A stretch of DNA of 8,415 nt from Candidatus Thorarchaeota archaeon (GTDB lineage: Archaea > Asgardarchaeota > Thorarchaeia > Thorarchaeales > Thorarchaeaceae): NCBI GenBank assembly GCA_020355105.1, contig CP070658.1, positions 60,860-69,274 of the forward strand, written 5' to 3'. The notes beneath the pieces are model-generated. The model was not told where the DNA came from. It saw only the letters and a list, made by a program, of their open reading frames with translations, and searched no databases. Both the position numbers and the translations under genes were made by a program. The stretch's first letter is position 1. Every line of letters starts with the position of its first letter. Of the stretch, positions 1 to 6,780 are shown one piece after another.

Positions 1-168
1 TACTACATTACTCTGATTGAAAGGACTGTCTATAATACGCATCACTATGATGCTGTCGTTTACCTTTACGTACTTCAGAAAGACCACGAGAACAACTCTC
101 ACTTCTTGCCCATGTCTTCATACTTGGAATCACATGTAGGAGCAATAGTCGGAAGACAGCTGAATTTG

Positions 169-178
169 TTGTATAAGA
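169..178 (+). promoter_or_regulatory. TATA-like box upstream of the 43-aa ORF
   Basis: The AT-rich stretch TGTATAAGAA lies with its centre about 25 bases before the ATG at 200. That is the usual distance from an archaeal TATA box to the transcription start, so the message would begin at or next to the start codon (leaderless). No Shine-Dalgarno sequence is visible before the ATG, which fits. Confidence 0.4.
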
Positions 179-199
179 AAAGTCATCAGCGCAATCGAG

Positions 200-331
200 A
201 TGCAAGCGGAGTCCGAAACGGGAGTCGAACTCGTTCTGCCACTCCTTGGATTCATCATTCAGATGGGAGTCATCTTCGCAGTGGTTGGTCTAGTGCTCGC
301 AATCGGCAGCTATCTGAGGCTCGAGTTCTAG
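200..331 (+). CDS. Small single-helix membrane protein (43 aa)
   Basis: This short ORF runs from ATG at 200 to TAG at 329-331. It encodes an acidic N-terminus (MQAESETGVE) followed by a hydrophobic stretch from about residue 11 to 37 and a short tail, SYLRLEF, so it is probably a one-pass membrane peptide. Function is unknown. A TATA-like box about 25 bases upstream and the lack of a ribosome binding site suggest a leaderless transcript. It lies 38 bases before another tiny hydrophobic ORF in the same direction, so the two may form an operon. A frame upstream of the ATG is open back to a stop at 161-163 but offers no better start. Confidence 0.45.
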   Translation: MQAESETGVELVLPLLGFIIQMGVIFAVVGLVLAIGSYLRLEF

Positions 332-369
332 TCCTGCCTGATCAAAGACAAAAAGAGTGATATCGAAGG

Positions 370-576
370 ATGAGAAGAGTGCAAGAGATACTACTCGTCG
401 GCCTAATTCTCCACATCTCCATATGCGTCATGTTGGTGATTACCTATCAGGTGACCCCCTCCGCAGCATACTTGTCGTTCATCATGAGCGTCTCAGGAAT
501 GCTCTGGTTCATAGGCGTGCTACTGTTCATACTTCTCCTAGAATCAGTGTTCTACTATCGTGATTCGTCATCCTAG
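370..576 (+). CDS. Small two-helix membrane protein (68 aa)
   Basis: The predicted protein starts MRRVQEILLV and has two hydrophobic segments, about residues 6-27 and 36-61, joined by a short loop (QVTPSAAY), with a polar tail RDSSS. The basic start and the loop suggest that both ends face the cytoplasm. No family is recognised. It follows the 43-aa hydrophobic ORF by 38 bases and could be co-transcribed with it. The sequence just before the ATG (GAAGG at 365-369) is too close to act as a normal ribosome binding site. The overlapping frame starting at 357 gives an Arg/His-rich product and is taken as a shadow. Confidence 0.5.
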   Translation: MRRVQEILLVGLILHISICVMLVITYQVTPSAAYLSFIMSVSGMLWFIGVLLFILLLESVFYYRDSSS

Positions 577-642
577 GACTCAAAGGTCACCGACGGGCCA
601 TCTTCCTGAAGAGTCTGCTGTCGCTCTCCCCTCTCGGACAAG

Positions 643-655
643 AACTTAAGTAAAG
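643..655 (+). promoter_or_regulatory. Possible TATA box for the PH-like membrane protein gene
   Basis: An AT-rich segment, AACTTAAGTAAAG, is centred about 35 bases before the ATG at 685, inside a 108-base intergenic gap. The position suits an archaeal promoter giving a very short leader. This is a weak call made from position and composition only. Confidence 0.3.
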
Positions 656-684
656 TCTTCTAATAATGAGTTGATGAGTTCAGA

Positions 685-1182
685 ATGGTTGGACCAGAGT
701 GCCCCTCTGAAGACGATGCAGTGTACACAGAGTCAATCAAGGCGGGCAAATCAGTAAGGGCCTTCGTTTCAAGTATCTACCTAGTACTGCTCGCACTGTC
801 AGTCGCCTTCGCCATTCAAGACGCCCAGTTCATTTTGATGTCTGCCGTCATCATCGTTAGTGTGACATTCGTCTTTGTGATACTCTATTTGAATTTCAGA
901 GTCCTAAGAATCACAATAACCCAGAACCATCTCAAGGTGACATACGGCAGGCTCAACCGAAAGATAGTCCCTCTTGAGAGAATGACCGATTGCGAGCACA
1001 TTCAGATAAGACTAAAAGAATACGGTGGAATTGGAATACGGTTGGGGCGAGATGGAACATGGGCATATAACACATCCCTAGGAGATGCTGTCAGGGTAGG
1101 GATTAGTGGCGAAAGACCATTCGCTTTCTCAACGGCTCATCCCAAAGACGTCTGCGAACTGCTACAGGAACTAAAAGCTTGA
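685..1182 (+). CDS. Two-helix membrane protein with bacterial-type PH-like domain
   Basis: The 165-residue product has a short acidic N-terminus, two adjacent transmembrane helices (about residues 26-45 and 48-70) and a cytoplasmic C-terminal domain (about 71-164). That domain opens with FRVLRITITQNHLKVTYGRL, continues with a basic strand IVPLERMTDCEHIQI, and holds the pattern EYGGIGIRLGRDGTWAYNTSLGDAVRVGI and the ending PKDVCELLQEL. This order matches membrane-anchored bacterial/archaeal PH-like (bPH) proteins of the DUF304 type, whose exact function is mostly unknown. The order helix pair then PH-like fold suggests a scaffold or envelope-related role, but that is inference. An in-frame stop at 667-669 makes ATG 685 the only good start; no clear ribosome binding site precedes it. 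Confidence 0.7.
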   Translation: MVGPECPSEDDAVYTESIKAGKSVRAFVSSIYLVLLALSVAFAIQDAQFILMSAVIIVSVTFVFVILYLNFRVLRITITQNHLKVTYGRLNRKIVPLERMTDCEHIQIRLKEYGGIGIRLGRDGTWAYNTSLGDAVRVGISGERPFAFSTAHPKDVCELLQELKA

Positions 1183-1338
1183 GAAACTCCAGAGTCTTTC
1201 CATGATCCCCAGTATCTTGGCTCCTCTGTCAAATCTCATCCTCCTTATGTTGTCTGTCTGCAAGTCTGCTAAAGAATGCGCTTGGTATTCTAGGAGTTGC
1301 CGGCGACCGAGTGCTCTCAGTAGATGGATGGCAGCCCA
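1171..1338 (-). pseudogene. Coding fragment, copy 1 of a dispersed remnant
   Basis: On the minus strand a frame open between a TGA (1339-1341) and a TAG (1171-1173) reads as plausible protein, including ADLQTDNIRRMRF and then DRGAKILGIMERL. The part at 1198-1241 closely matches a second copy at 3864-3907, which encodes YNRWLRFARGTKILGIMEG in the same orientation. Both therefore seem to descend from one protein-coding sequence with the core R-F-x-R-G-[AT]-K-I-L-G-I-M-E. There is no good start codon, and the end overlaps the 3' end of the PH-like gene, so this looks like a decayed fragment rather than a working gene. The parent family is not recognised. Confidence 0.4.
1198..1241. repeat. Dispersed 44-bp repeat, copy 1
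   Basis: This segment matches 3864-3907 in the same orientation at 39 of 44 positions, with no gaps. The core is ATCCCCAGTATCTTGG. The flanks diverge quickly at the nucleotide level. The two copies sit on either side of the large beta-helix gene. Confidence 0.75.
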
Positions 1339-1450
1339 TCACGTGATGATTGTAAAGATTCAAGCCAGGACGAAATAGTTAGTGTCGGTTATTATCAAAC
1401 TCAGCCCGGAAGATTGAATAGCTCAACAAACCATTTAGTGCTTGCGCGAG

Positions 1451-1458
1451 AAGGAGGA
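1451..1458 (+). promoter_or_regulatory. Strong Shine-Dalgarno site
   Basis: AAGGAGGA lies six bases before the ATG at 1465 and fixes the start of the beta-helix surface protein. An AT-rich run, GGTTATTATC at 1387-1396, is a possible TATA element that would give a leader of roughly 45-50 bases. Confidence 0.75.
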
Positions 1459-1464
1459 TAGCAT

Positions 1465-3600
1465 ATGCACACAAAACTGAGAGCTTTCTTGGTGCTCATC
1501 TTCTTCCTTGTGATGTTTCCGTTTGTTTCATACCTGGTGGAAACCGGAGGCATCACCTGCGCTGACATAACCACGACACAGAATAGGATAGGGACGGTCC
1601 ATCGAACATCTGGTGACATACCCCATGCCACAATCGATATCATCAGTGACGATGATTTCGTGACACAGGCTTGGCCAGGATCTGGTACAGAGCTTGACCC
1701 GTATCGAATTGAGAACTTGAATATCACCGGTGGCTCCAATGACCCCTGTATAGACATCCGGGATACTCGTGCATACTTCGCCATCAAGAACTGCACCTTG
1801 AACGGTCCATCTAATGACCGTGCCATACTGCTCGTCAATGCCACTAATGGACTGATAAGGGACAACGAGATCTTTGACTCTCTGAGTGCGATCAATGCCC
1901 TGAGCTCGGGTAATCTCACGATAACCGACAATTGGTGTAACAATACAAACAGTGGAATAGGTCTGTATGGGCCTGGAATGACCGTCACCAACAACACTAT
2001 CACCTGGGGCCCCAACTACGGAATACGGATTGCTGATGGTGACGACTCGATTGCCTTCAACAACACCATCATGAATAGTAATAACATTGGAGTCGAGGTT
2101 ATCGACTCGAGCAACACTATTGTCACAAACAACACATGTCAAAACATCTGGTGGGGATACTGGATCCACGGCGCGTCAGACTACTGTACGTTCGCCAATA
2201 ACTCAGCCTACAATGGAGACTATGGTGTCAACATAGGATCTAACTGGGTCACTGTAGTTCACAACAACATCACTGTGTTCGGAAAAAGAACCTTGTATCT
2301 GGCAGGAGAGAGGTGTACGGTTGCCAGTAACAGTCTCTCTGACGGCGGTGTGGGCATGTGGCTGTGGGGTGGGAGCTACAATACGATTGAGAACAATACT
2401 TGCTACCAGAATGATCAAGGAATAGTGGTCAACGGCACCTCACATGACAACTCATTCATAGGGAACATCGTCGACAGCAACACAGAGAACGTCATTGACA
2501 ATGGAACGGCGAACTTCCTCGGCACCAACTATTGGTCAGACTACGTGGGAACGGATGGTAATGGTGACGGTATCGGCGATACTCCCTATCCAATTGCAGG
2601 GTCAGCTGGGAATGAGGACCCGCATCCGCTAATGACACCGTCGACTCCACGTATTGGGACATCATGGGTCAACGTGCCAACAAACCAACATGTGGAGTTC
2701 GGGGACGGATTCCGATACACCATGAATTGCACAGCTCCGGCCCCACTCTACTGGTGGCTCACAGGTCAGTCCTGGGCCTTTGCAGTTGATTCAAGCGGCG
2801 TGATCACGAACTCCACCGCCATGGACTCGCCGCGGACATGGGACCTCACTATATGGGGCCGCAATATCTATAGCTACACAATCTCTGCCAGTTTTCTCGT
2901 GAACCTCAGTGACACTCTTGCCCCTACTTGGGACGAGACCCCAACGGACCAGTTCCATGAGTACGTCCGATCGGCACAGGCATTTCGTTATGATCTGAAC
3001 GCCTCTGATATTGCTGGGATTGACCACTATTGGGTCAACGACACTGTTGGGTTCAGCGTAGACTCGAATGGGCGTCTGAGGAGCGAGTTGATTCTCGAGA
3101 TCGGTGAAGTGTACTGGCTAGAGGTCAGGGCATATGATGAGTATGATCACTATTGCACTGCCACATTCAAGATAAGCGTCGATGATACGATAGTCCCCGA
3201 GATTGACAGTCCTGAAGACGAGGAATTCGTTGAGGGAGTACAGGGTCACACGACGATAAGCTGGGAAGTTACGGATCAGTCGCTCAAGAGTTACACAGTG
3301 CTGTTGAACGGGTCGGAGTTAGAGTCGGGAACATTCGTTTACGCATACGAAACTGTTTCCCATCAGGTCCAACTCACAGGCCTCTCGGTAGGAGTATACA
3401 ACTACACTGTTGTTGTGGAGGACGAGGTAGGTCATGTGGTAAGTGACACAGTGCTGATCACAGTCAATCCACATACACTCCCGACTGACACGACTACTGA
3501 TACAGAGATTCCACCTCCGATTCCATTTGAGATAGTTGTGGTCATAGGTATCATAGTAGCGGTAGTTGTCATCGCACTTGTGTGTCGAATGAGAAGATGA
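1465..3600 (+). CDS. Secreted NosD-like right-handed beta-helix surface protein with Ig-like domains and C-terminal anchor
   Basis: The 711-residue protein starts with a signal peptide (about 1-33). Residues 54-90 carry the typical entry motif of archaeal NosD-like proteins, with DDDF, WPGSGTELDPYRIEN and ITGG. A parallel beta-helix of short N-rich turns (many NNT, NIT and NCT steps) fills about 90-353. It closes with NYWSDY (355-360) and a calcium-loop-like D-x-N-x-D-x-x-x-D (DGNGDGIGD, 364-372) followed by DTPYPI. Three Ig/cadherin-like domains follow at about 391-482, 486-575 and 577-667, then a Thr/Pro linker and one transmembrane helix (about 688-708) with the basic tail CRMRR. Many N-x-S/T sites suggest N-glycosylation. 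Such proteins sit on the cell surface and probably bind carbohydrate or other cells; true NosD copper insertion is unlikely without a nos cluster. The start is fixed by a strong ribosome binding site. Confidence 0.85.
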   Translation: MHTKLRAFLVLIFFLVMFPFVSYLVETGGITCADITTTQNRIGTVHRTSGDIPHATIDIISDDDFVTQAWPGSGTELDPYRIENLNITGGSNDPCIDIRDTRAYFAIKNCTLNGPSNDRAILLVNATNGLIRDNEIFDSLSAINALSSGNLTITDNWCNNTNSGIGLYGPGMTVTNNTITWGPNYGIRIADGDDSIAFNNTIMNSNNIGVEVIDSSNTIVTNNTCQNIWWGYWIHGASDYCTFANNSAYNGDYGVNIGSNWVTVVHNNITVFGKRTLYLAGERCTVASNSLSDGGVGMWLWGGSYNTIENNTCYQNDQGIVVNGTSHDNSFIGNIVDSNTENVIDNGTANFLGTNYWSDYVGTDGNGDGIGDTPYPIAGSAGNEDPHPLMTPSTPRIGTSWVNVPTNQHVEFGDGFRYTMNCTAPAPLYWWLTGQSWAFAVDSSGVITNSTAMDSPRTWDLTIWGRNIYSYTISASFLVNLSDTLAPTWDETPTDQFHEYVRSAQAFRYDLNASDIAGIDHYWVNDTVGFSVDSNGRLRSELILEIGEVYWLEVRAYDEYDHYCTATFKISVDDTIVPEIDSPEDEEFVEGVQGHTTISWEVTDQSLKSYTVLLNGSELESGTFVYAYETVSHQVQLTGLSVGVYNYTVVVEDEVGHVVSDTVLITVNPHTLPTDTTTDTEIPPPIPFEIVVVIGIIVAVVVIALVCRMRR

Positions 3601-3614
3601 GCTTAGTCTGATAC

Positions 3615-3652
3615 GGAGGTGTCCCGCCTAGGCGTGGAGACCTCCTGTTTTT
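3615..3652 (+). terminator. Hairpin plus T-tract after the beta-helix gene
   Basis: GGAGGTGTC pairs with GAGACCTCC (one mismatch) around an inner palindrome, CGCCTAGGCG, and is followed by GTTTTTC. It lies 14 bases after the stop codon of the surface protein. A T-rich 3' end is the usual archaeal termination signal; the hairpin may add stability to the transcript end. Confidence 0.65.
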
Positions 3653-3964
3653 CTAGGTCAATGGATTGGTGTTACTTGCCTTACACAAATCCACACTCTT
3701 ACGAACAATAGAACAGCGAATGAATCTCATCGCCTTCATTGATAGGGATGAACAGACACTACGTGTGGAGTGTTTCTGTTTTGTGTGATACACACGGGTG
3801 CCACATGTTCTGAGAAAGCCTTCCAGAAGACATCTCAGCTCGAGTCTGCTCAAGACATTGCCCTTCCATAATCCCCAGTATCTTGGTTCCTCTGGCGAAT
3901 CTCAGCCACCTATTATACGCTACCCATAGATTGGCAGCCTTCCCTCCCTTGAAAATAGAAAAGA
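3653..3964. other. Gap without a confident gene
   Basis: Between the plus-strand terminator and the minus-strand terminator I see no convincing gene. The minus-strand frame 3653-3853 gives a Cys/Arg-rich string with no recognisable features. The gap does hold the second copy of the dispersed coding fragment at 3864-3907. On the minus strand that copy reads AANLWVAYNRWLRF and then ARGTKILGIMEG. Confidence 0.5.
3864..3907. repeat. Dispersed 44-bp repeat, copy 2
   Basis: This matches 1198-1241 at 39 of 44 positions in the same orientation. On the minus strand it encodes RFARGTKILGIMEG, close to RFDRGAKILGIMER of copy 1. Similarity at the protein level extends several residues beyond the nucleotide match, which points to shared coding ancestry rather than a regulatory repeat. 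Confidence 0.75.
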
Positions 3965-3988
3965 GGGAGGGCCAATTCGGCCTCTCCC
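3951..3988 (-). terminator. Hairpin plus T-rich tail after the FAD oxidoreductase gene
   Basis: Read on the minus strand, GGGAGAGGCC pairs with GGCCCTCCC (nine pairs, one bulged A, loop GAATT) and is followed by TCTTTTCTATTTTC. It lies about 125 bases beyond the stop codon of the oxidoreductase gene and is the first strong termination-like signal downstream of it. Confidence 0.6.
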
Positions 3989-4114
3989 GTGACTCTCTGT
4001 GCTCGAGGACAATGGAACAACCCTATCAGGGTTCAGTAGTGGCACGAGTTGACCCACAATCTGTCCCTTCATGGTATGTCTTTGTTTCTGTTCCACGTCT
4101 GCTTAAGATGTTCC

Positions 4115-5563
4115 TTAGGATGTTGGTCGGATATTCTGATTCAGGCGGAAGAAATTCAAAGGGTCATACTTCTTCTTCAGCTTCGAGAGCCGCTCGTACT
4201 TGGCCGTTCCATAGGTGGCTTTGACTCGATCCTCTCCTTCGTCACGACTCTGGAAGTTTACGTAGGCACCACCACTTGAAAACGGTTGTAATGCCTGCCA
4301 GAATGCACGTGTCCATTGAATGTGCTTCTCTGACTCGTCTGGGTCTGTCCATGCACAGTTGATGATTAGTGAATAAGCAGCATCTCGATGCGAGTACGCC
4401 GTTGCGTCTTCATCTATTCGACTCACTGCGCCGCCAAGATGGAATCCTGCAATGACTGATAGGGGCGATGTGATCTTTGAGGCATGTTCGACAAGCGTAT
4501 CAATCACATCGTCGCTTAGGGCAGGGAGGAATTCCGACTTGACGTAATAATTCAACCCCGGTCGGGCAGAAGCATCCAACAGGGATTGGAGTAGTCGGAA
4601 TGGTTTGGGACCGATTCCATCAACCAATGGCTTTCCATACTGCCTTAGAGGTGCGATTAGCTTCTCTCCTTTCTCGATTGGTCCTGCGTATAGAACTATG
4701 ACGCCAACCACGGGCATACCATGGACTTCTTCTGGCAAGAAAGGCGCTGGTGGGGCTAGACGGAGAATTGGAGCAACTGCAAGTTCGTCAGGGGCGTCGG
4801 AGATGAAATCGCGATAGAAGCGTAGGAACTTCGGGGCGTCCTCCATGGGATGGAGAAGCATCCCACCGAGAACCATGGGACCTATTGACTGTAATCTGTA
4901 TTCGAACGATGTGACAATGCCAAAGTTGCCTCCTCCTCCTCGCAACCCCCAAAACAGATCTTCGTGTTCCGTTTCACTAACTGTCAGGAATTCACCCTCA
5001 GCTGTGACCATATCAACCGAGATAAGATTGTCACTCGAGAGACCATGCTTGCGCGCCAGCCACCCAAATCCTCCACCAAGGGTTAACCCCGCAATCCCGG
5101 TCGTCGTCACTATACCGGACGGAACGGCCAGGCCGAACACCTGGGTTTCCCGGTCAAGCTCTCCAAGAGTCGCACCAGCTTCAGCGCGCACGGTGCGGGA
5201 TTTTGGATCCACATGAATGCCTCTCATTTTGGAGAGGTCAATCACCATCCCATTATCGACCAATGCATTGCCAGCAACATTGTGCCCACCGCCTCGAATG
5301 GACACTAAGATATTATGTGTGCGTGCGAACTTCACGGCGTCGATGACATCTGCAGGACCGGTACAACGCACGATCAGCGCAGGGCGTTTGTCAATCATAC
5401 CGTTCCAAATCTTACGTGCTTGGTCATAATCGTCGTCGGATGGCAGGAGCACATCCCCTTGGATCTGCCCTTTCAGACTCTCCACCGCATCTTCTGTGAG
5501 AAGAGCTTCTTCACCCGACAAGGTAGTGATGCTAATTCCAGAATGTAGCAATTCTAATTCCAT
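4115..5563 (-). CDS. FAD-dependent oxidoreductase, PCMH-type with BBE domain
   Basis: The 482-residue protein belongs to the berberine-bridge-enzyme-like flavoproteins, which oxidise diverse alcohols, sugars or secondary metabolites using covalently bound FAD and usually O2. The FAD-binding PCMH domain spans about 61-230. It has RGGGHNVAGNALVDNG (90-105), in which His94 is the expected covalent FAD attachment site, then GIAGLTLGGGFGWLARKHGL (156-174) and DLFWGLRGGGGNFGIVT (202-218). The C-terminal BBE segment (about 450-480) has KYERLSKLKKKYDPLNFFRLNQNI. The position where bicovalent members have a cysteine is Val152 here, so a single histidyl link is expected. No signal peptide is seen, so it is probably cytoplasmic. 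The substrate cannot be read from the sequence. It has its own promoter, operator candidate and terminator, so it is probably a single-gene unit, perhaps acquired from bacteria. Confidence 0.9.
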   Translation of the reverse strand: MELELLHSGISITTLSGEEALLTEDAVESLKGQIQGDVLLPSDDDYDQARKIWNGMIDKRPALIVRCTGPADVIDAVKFARTHNILVSIRGGGHNVAGNALVDNGMVIDLSKMRGIHVDPKSRTVRAEAGATLGELDRETQVFGLAVPSGIVTTTGIAGLTLGGGFGWLARKHGLSSDNLISVDMVTAEGEFLTVSETEHEDLFWGLRGGGGNFGIVTSFEYRLQSIGPMVLGGMLLHPMEDAPKFLRFYRDFISDAPDELAVAPILRLAPPAPFLPEEVHGMPVVGVIVLYAGPIEKGEKLIAPLRQYGKPLVDGIGPKPFRLLQSLLDASARPGLNYYVKSEFLPALSDDVIDTLVEHASKITSPLSVIAGFHLGGAVSRIDEDATAYSHRDAAYSLIINCAWTDPDESEKHIQWTRAFWQALQPFSSGGAYVNFQSRDEGEDRVKATYGTAKYERLSKLKKKYDPLNFFRLNQNIRPTS

Positions 5564-5573
5564 GATTAATCAA

Positions 5574-5578
5574 TCCTT
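5574..5578 (-). promoter_or_regulatory. Short Shine-Dalgarno of the FAD oxidoreductase gene
   Basis: On the minus strand AAGGA lies ten bases before the ATG at 5563. It is modest but consistent with this start, which lies downstream of the predicted transcription start. Confidence 0.45.
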
Positions 5579-5583
5579 AATCC

Positions 5584-5601
5584 AATTAACAATAGTTAAT
5601 T
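5584..5601 (-). promoter_or_regulatory. Palindromic operator candidate
   Basis: AATTAAC and GTTAATT form a perfect inverted repeat of seven bases per arm with a four-base spacer. It lies just downstream of the TATA box (5604-5612) and upstream of the ATG at 5563, so a bound dimeric regulator would block initiation. The regulator is not in the window. Confidence 0.5.
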
Positions 5602-5602
5602 A

Positions 5603-5613
5603 GCATATATGCC
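5603..5613 (-). promoter_or_regulatory. TATA box of the FAD oxidoreductase gene
   Basis: On the minus strand GGCATATATGC gives a clear TATA-like core. A start about 25 bases downstream would fall near 5582, leaving a leader of some 20 bases that contains the short ribosome binding site. Confidence 0.5.
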
Positions 5614-5684
5614 TTTTGAAGAGTGCTTTCCGGGAAGCTTGTTGGAGGAGCCACGTATACTCGGGGCATGTTCTACGTCACACG

Positions 5685-6764
5685 TCATCTGCGCCTCAGA
5701 ATGACCACAGCTACGATGACTACGACTGCAGCGCCGCCAATTCCAAGAACCAGCAACTCCATTGGAATCCCTGTTGCTGTGTCTGGTCTTGGGATGGTGA
5801 AGGAGTCTGCCGTCGTGCCATTCAGCAAGTGAACGTCCAGAGTCACATGCGAAGAGTTGACCTGTACGTCGCAGAAGTGGAATTCAGTGAAGCCAATATC
5901 ACCATCCTGCCAAGCTGGAGCATCTTTGTCGACACCAGCAGGCGGCGCGCCTCCACCACCACTGACAACGTAGTAGATGCCATCTCTCAATGAGCGGTAG
6001 TAGTGATGATCGTGTCCGTTCAACACAAGGTCGACGTCGTGCTGGAGGAACAGACCATGGAATTCGTCACGGATTGTTTCGGCCTGTGCCCATCGGTCAG
6101 GTCTTGCTTCTCGGACTGAATAGAGGGGTCGATGAAAGGCAACAACAAGGAAAGTGTCGTCTTCAACGTTCGCGATGTCACCCTGCAGCCACGTCATCTG
6201 CTCAGTGGAGCACTGAAACACATCATCTACCCAGCTATCCTCGGTATTGAGAATGATGAAGTGGACATCCCCATAGTCAAATGAGTAGTAGAGTTCGGTC
6301 CCACCACAAGCAGCGGCAACATCTTCATAGTGGACGTACTGGGTGTAGTTTGTGAAGGAGTAGTCTTGACGCCAGTCTCCAATGGCCGACTCGTGGTTTC
6401 CAGGGGCAGAGTAGAATGGAACACCCGAGTCCCAGACAGCAGTCATGGTTGCATTGAACTCCATCAATTGGTCCCAAGTGCCACCTAGAAACGCCAGATC
6501 GCCCAGCTGTATGATGAGTTCTGGATCATGCGTGAGATAGAGATCTATGATGTCTTCAAGAAGTGGCGATACTCCACTAGGCATTGTAACGCTCAGGGTG
6601 TCACCATACGCGATGAAGTTGAAGGGAATCTCGTCAGCACCAGCTGCGACTACTGCCACTCCAGGACATATAGCCAGGTTGGCAGATATGCTCACAGCGG
6701 CCAGTGATATGATAAAATAGAGCCCGGCCATCGGAGCGAGCGCTCTCAGTCTAGTCCCTCTCAT
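5685..6764 (-). CDS. Secreted, membrane-anchored calcineurin-like metallophosphoesterase
   Basis: The 359-residue protein hydrolyses phosphate esters (substrate unknown), probably outside the cell. A signal peptide spans about 1-43 (basic MRGTRLRALAP, then a hydrophobic core). The metal-site motifs appear in the order of purple-acid-phosphatase-like enzymes: GD at 54-55, GDLAF at 88-92, GNHE at 122-125, VAFH at 208-211 and GHDH at 250-253 followed by HYYR. The usual GDxxY tyrosine is Phe92, so a purple Fe(III)-Tyr centre is not expected. The position after the first GD has no His (GDTL). The C-terminus has one helix (about 336-356) and the basic tail RRR. ATG 6764 is chosen because AGGAGAGGAG lies six bases before it; an upstream TTG (6794) would lie on the other side of that site. 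A conserved structured leader precedes the gene. Confidence 0.85.
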   Translation of the reverse strand: MRGTRLRALAPMAGLYFIISLAAVSISANLAICPGVAVVAAGADEIPFNFIAYGDTLSVTMPSGVSPLLEDIIDLYLTHDPELIIQLGDLAFLGGTWDQLMEFNATMTAVWDSGVPFYSAPGNHESAIGDWRQDYSFTNYTQYVHYEDVAAACGGTELYYSFDYGDVHFIILNTEDSWVDDVFQCSTEQMTWLQGDIANVEDDTFLVVAFHRPLYSVREARPDRWAQAETIRDEFHGLFLQHDVDLVLNGHDHHYYRSLRDGIYYVVSGGGGAPPAGVDKDAPAWQDGDIGFTEFHFCDVQVNSSHVTLDVHLLNGTTADSFTIPRPDTATGIPMELLVLGIGGAAVVVIVAVVILRRR

Positions 6765-6765
6765 G

Positions 6766-6778
6766 CTCTCCTCTCCTA
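6766..6778 (-). promoter_or_regulatory. Purine-rich Shine-Dalgarno of the phosphoesterase gene
   Basis: TAGGAGAGGAGAG stands directly before C-ATG (6764) and decides the start. The same string, with one changed base, occurs at 7919-7931 before the ATG at 7917 in the duplicated module. Confidence 0.7.
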
Positions 6779-6780
6779 GT

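Larger units (their letters stand above)
1..360 (+). pseudogene. Possible 3' part of an unknown gene, frame uncertain
   Basis: The frame that begins at base 1 stays open to a TGA at 358-360. Roughly the first 60 codons look like ordinary protein, with mixed charged, aromatic and aliphatic residues including HYDAVVYLYVLQKDHENN. After about base 190 the translation turns into an Arg/Ser-rich string typical of an out-of-frame reading, because another small hydrophobic ORF (200-331) uses a different frame there. This could be the end of a gene that entered the window from the left and lost its true C-terminus to a frameshift; the neighbouring frame has a TAA at 174-176 that could be the original stop. 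No family is recognised. It may also be non-coding. Confidence 0.25.

Noticed and set aside
1401..2169. Long minus-strand frames opposite the beta-helix gene
   Set aside because: They mirror the repeated codons of the beta-helix gene, which has a signal peptide, family motifs and a strong ribosome binding site.
3653..3853. Minus-strand 66-residue frame in the intergenic gap
   Set aside because: Cys/Arg/Ser-rich composition, no ribosome binding site and no recognisable features.
3883..4279. Plus-strand frames 3883-4224 and 4049-4279
   Set aside because: They run across the dispersed repeat, the minus-strand terminator and the 3' end of the oxidoreductase gene, and look non-coding.
4605..5429. 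Plus-strand frames opposite the FAD oxidoreductase
   Set aside because: Pro/Ser/Arg-rich antisense readings without domain features; the minus strand has a clear full-length family match.
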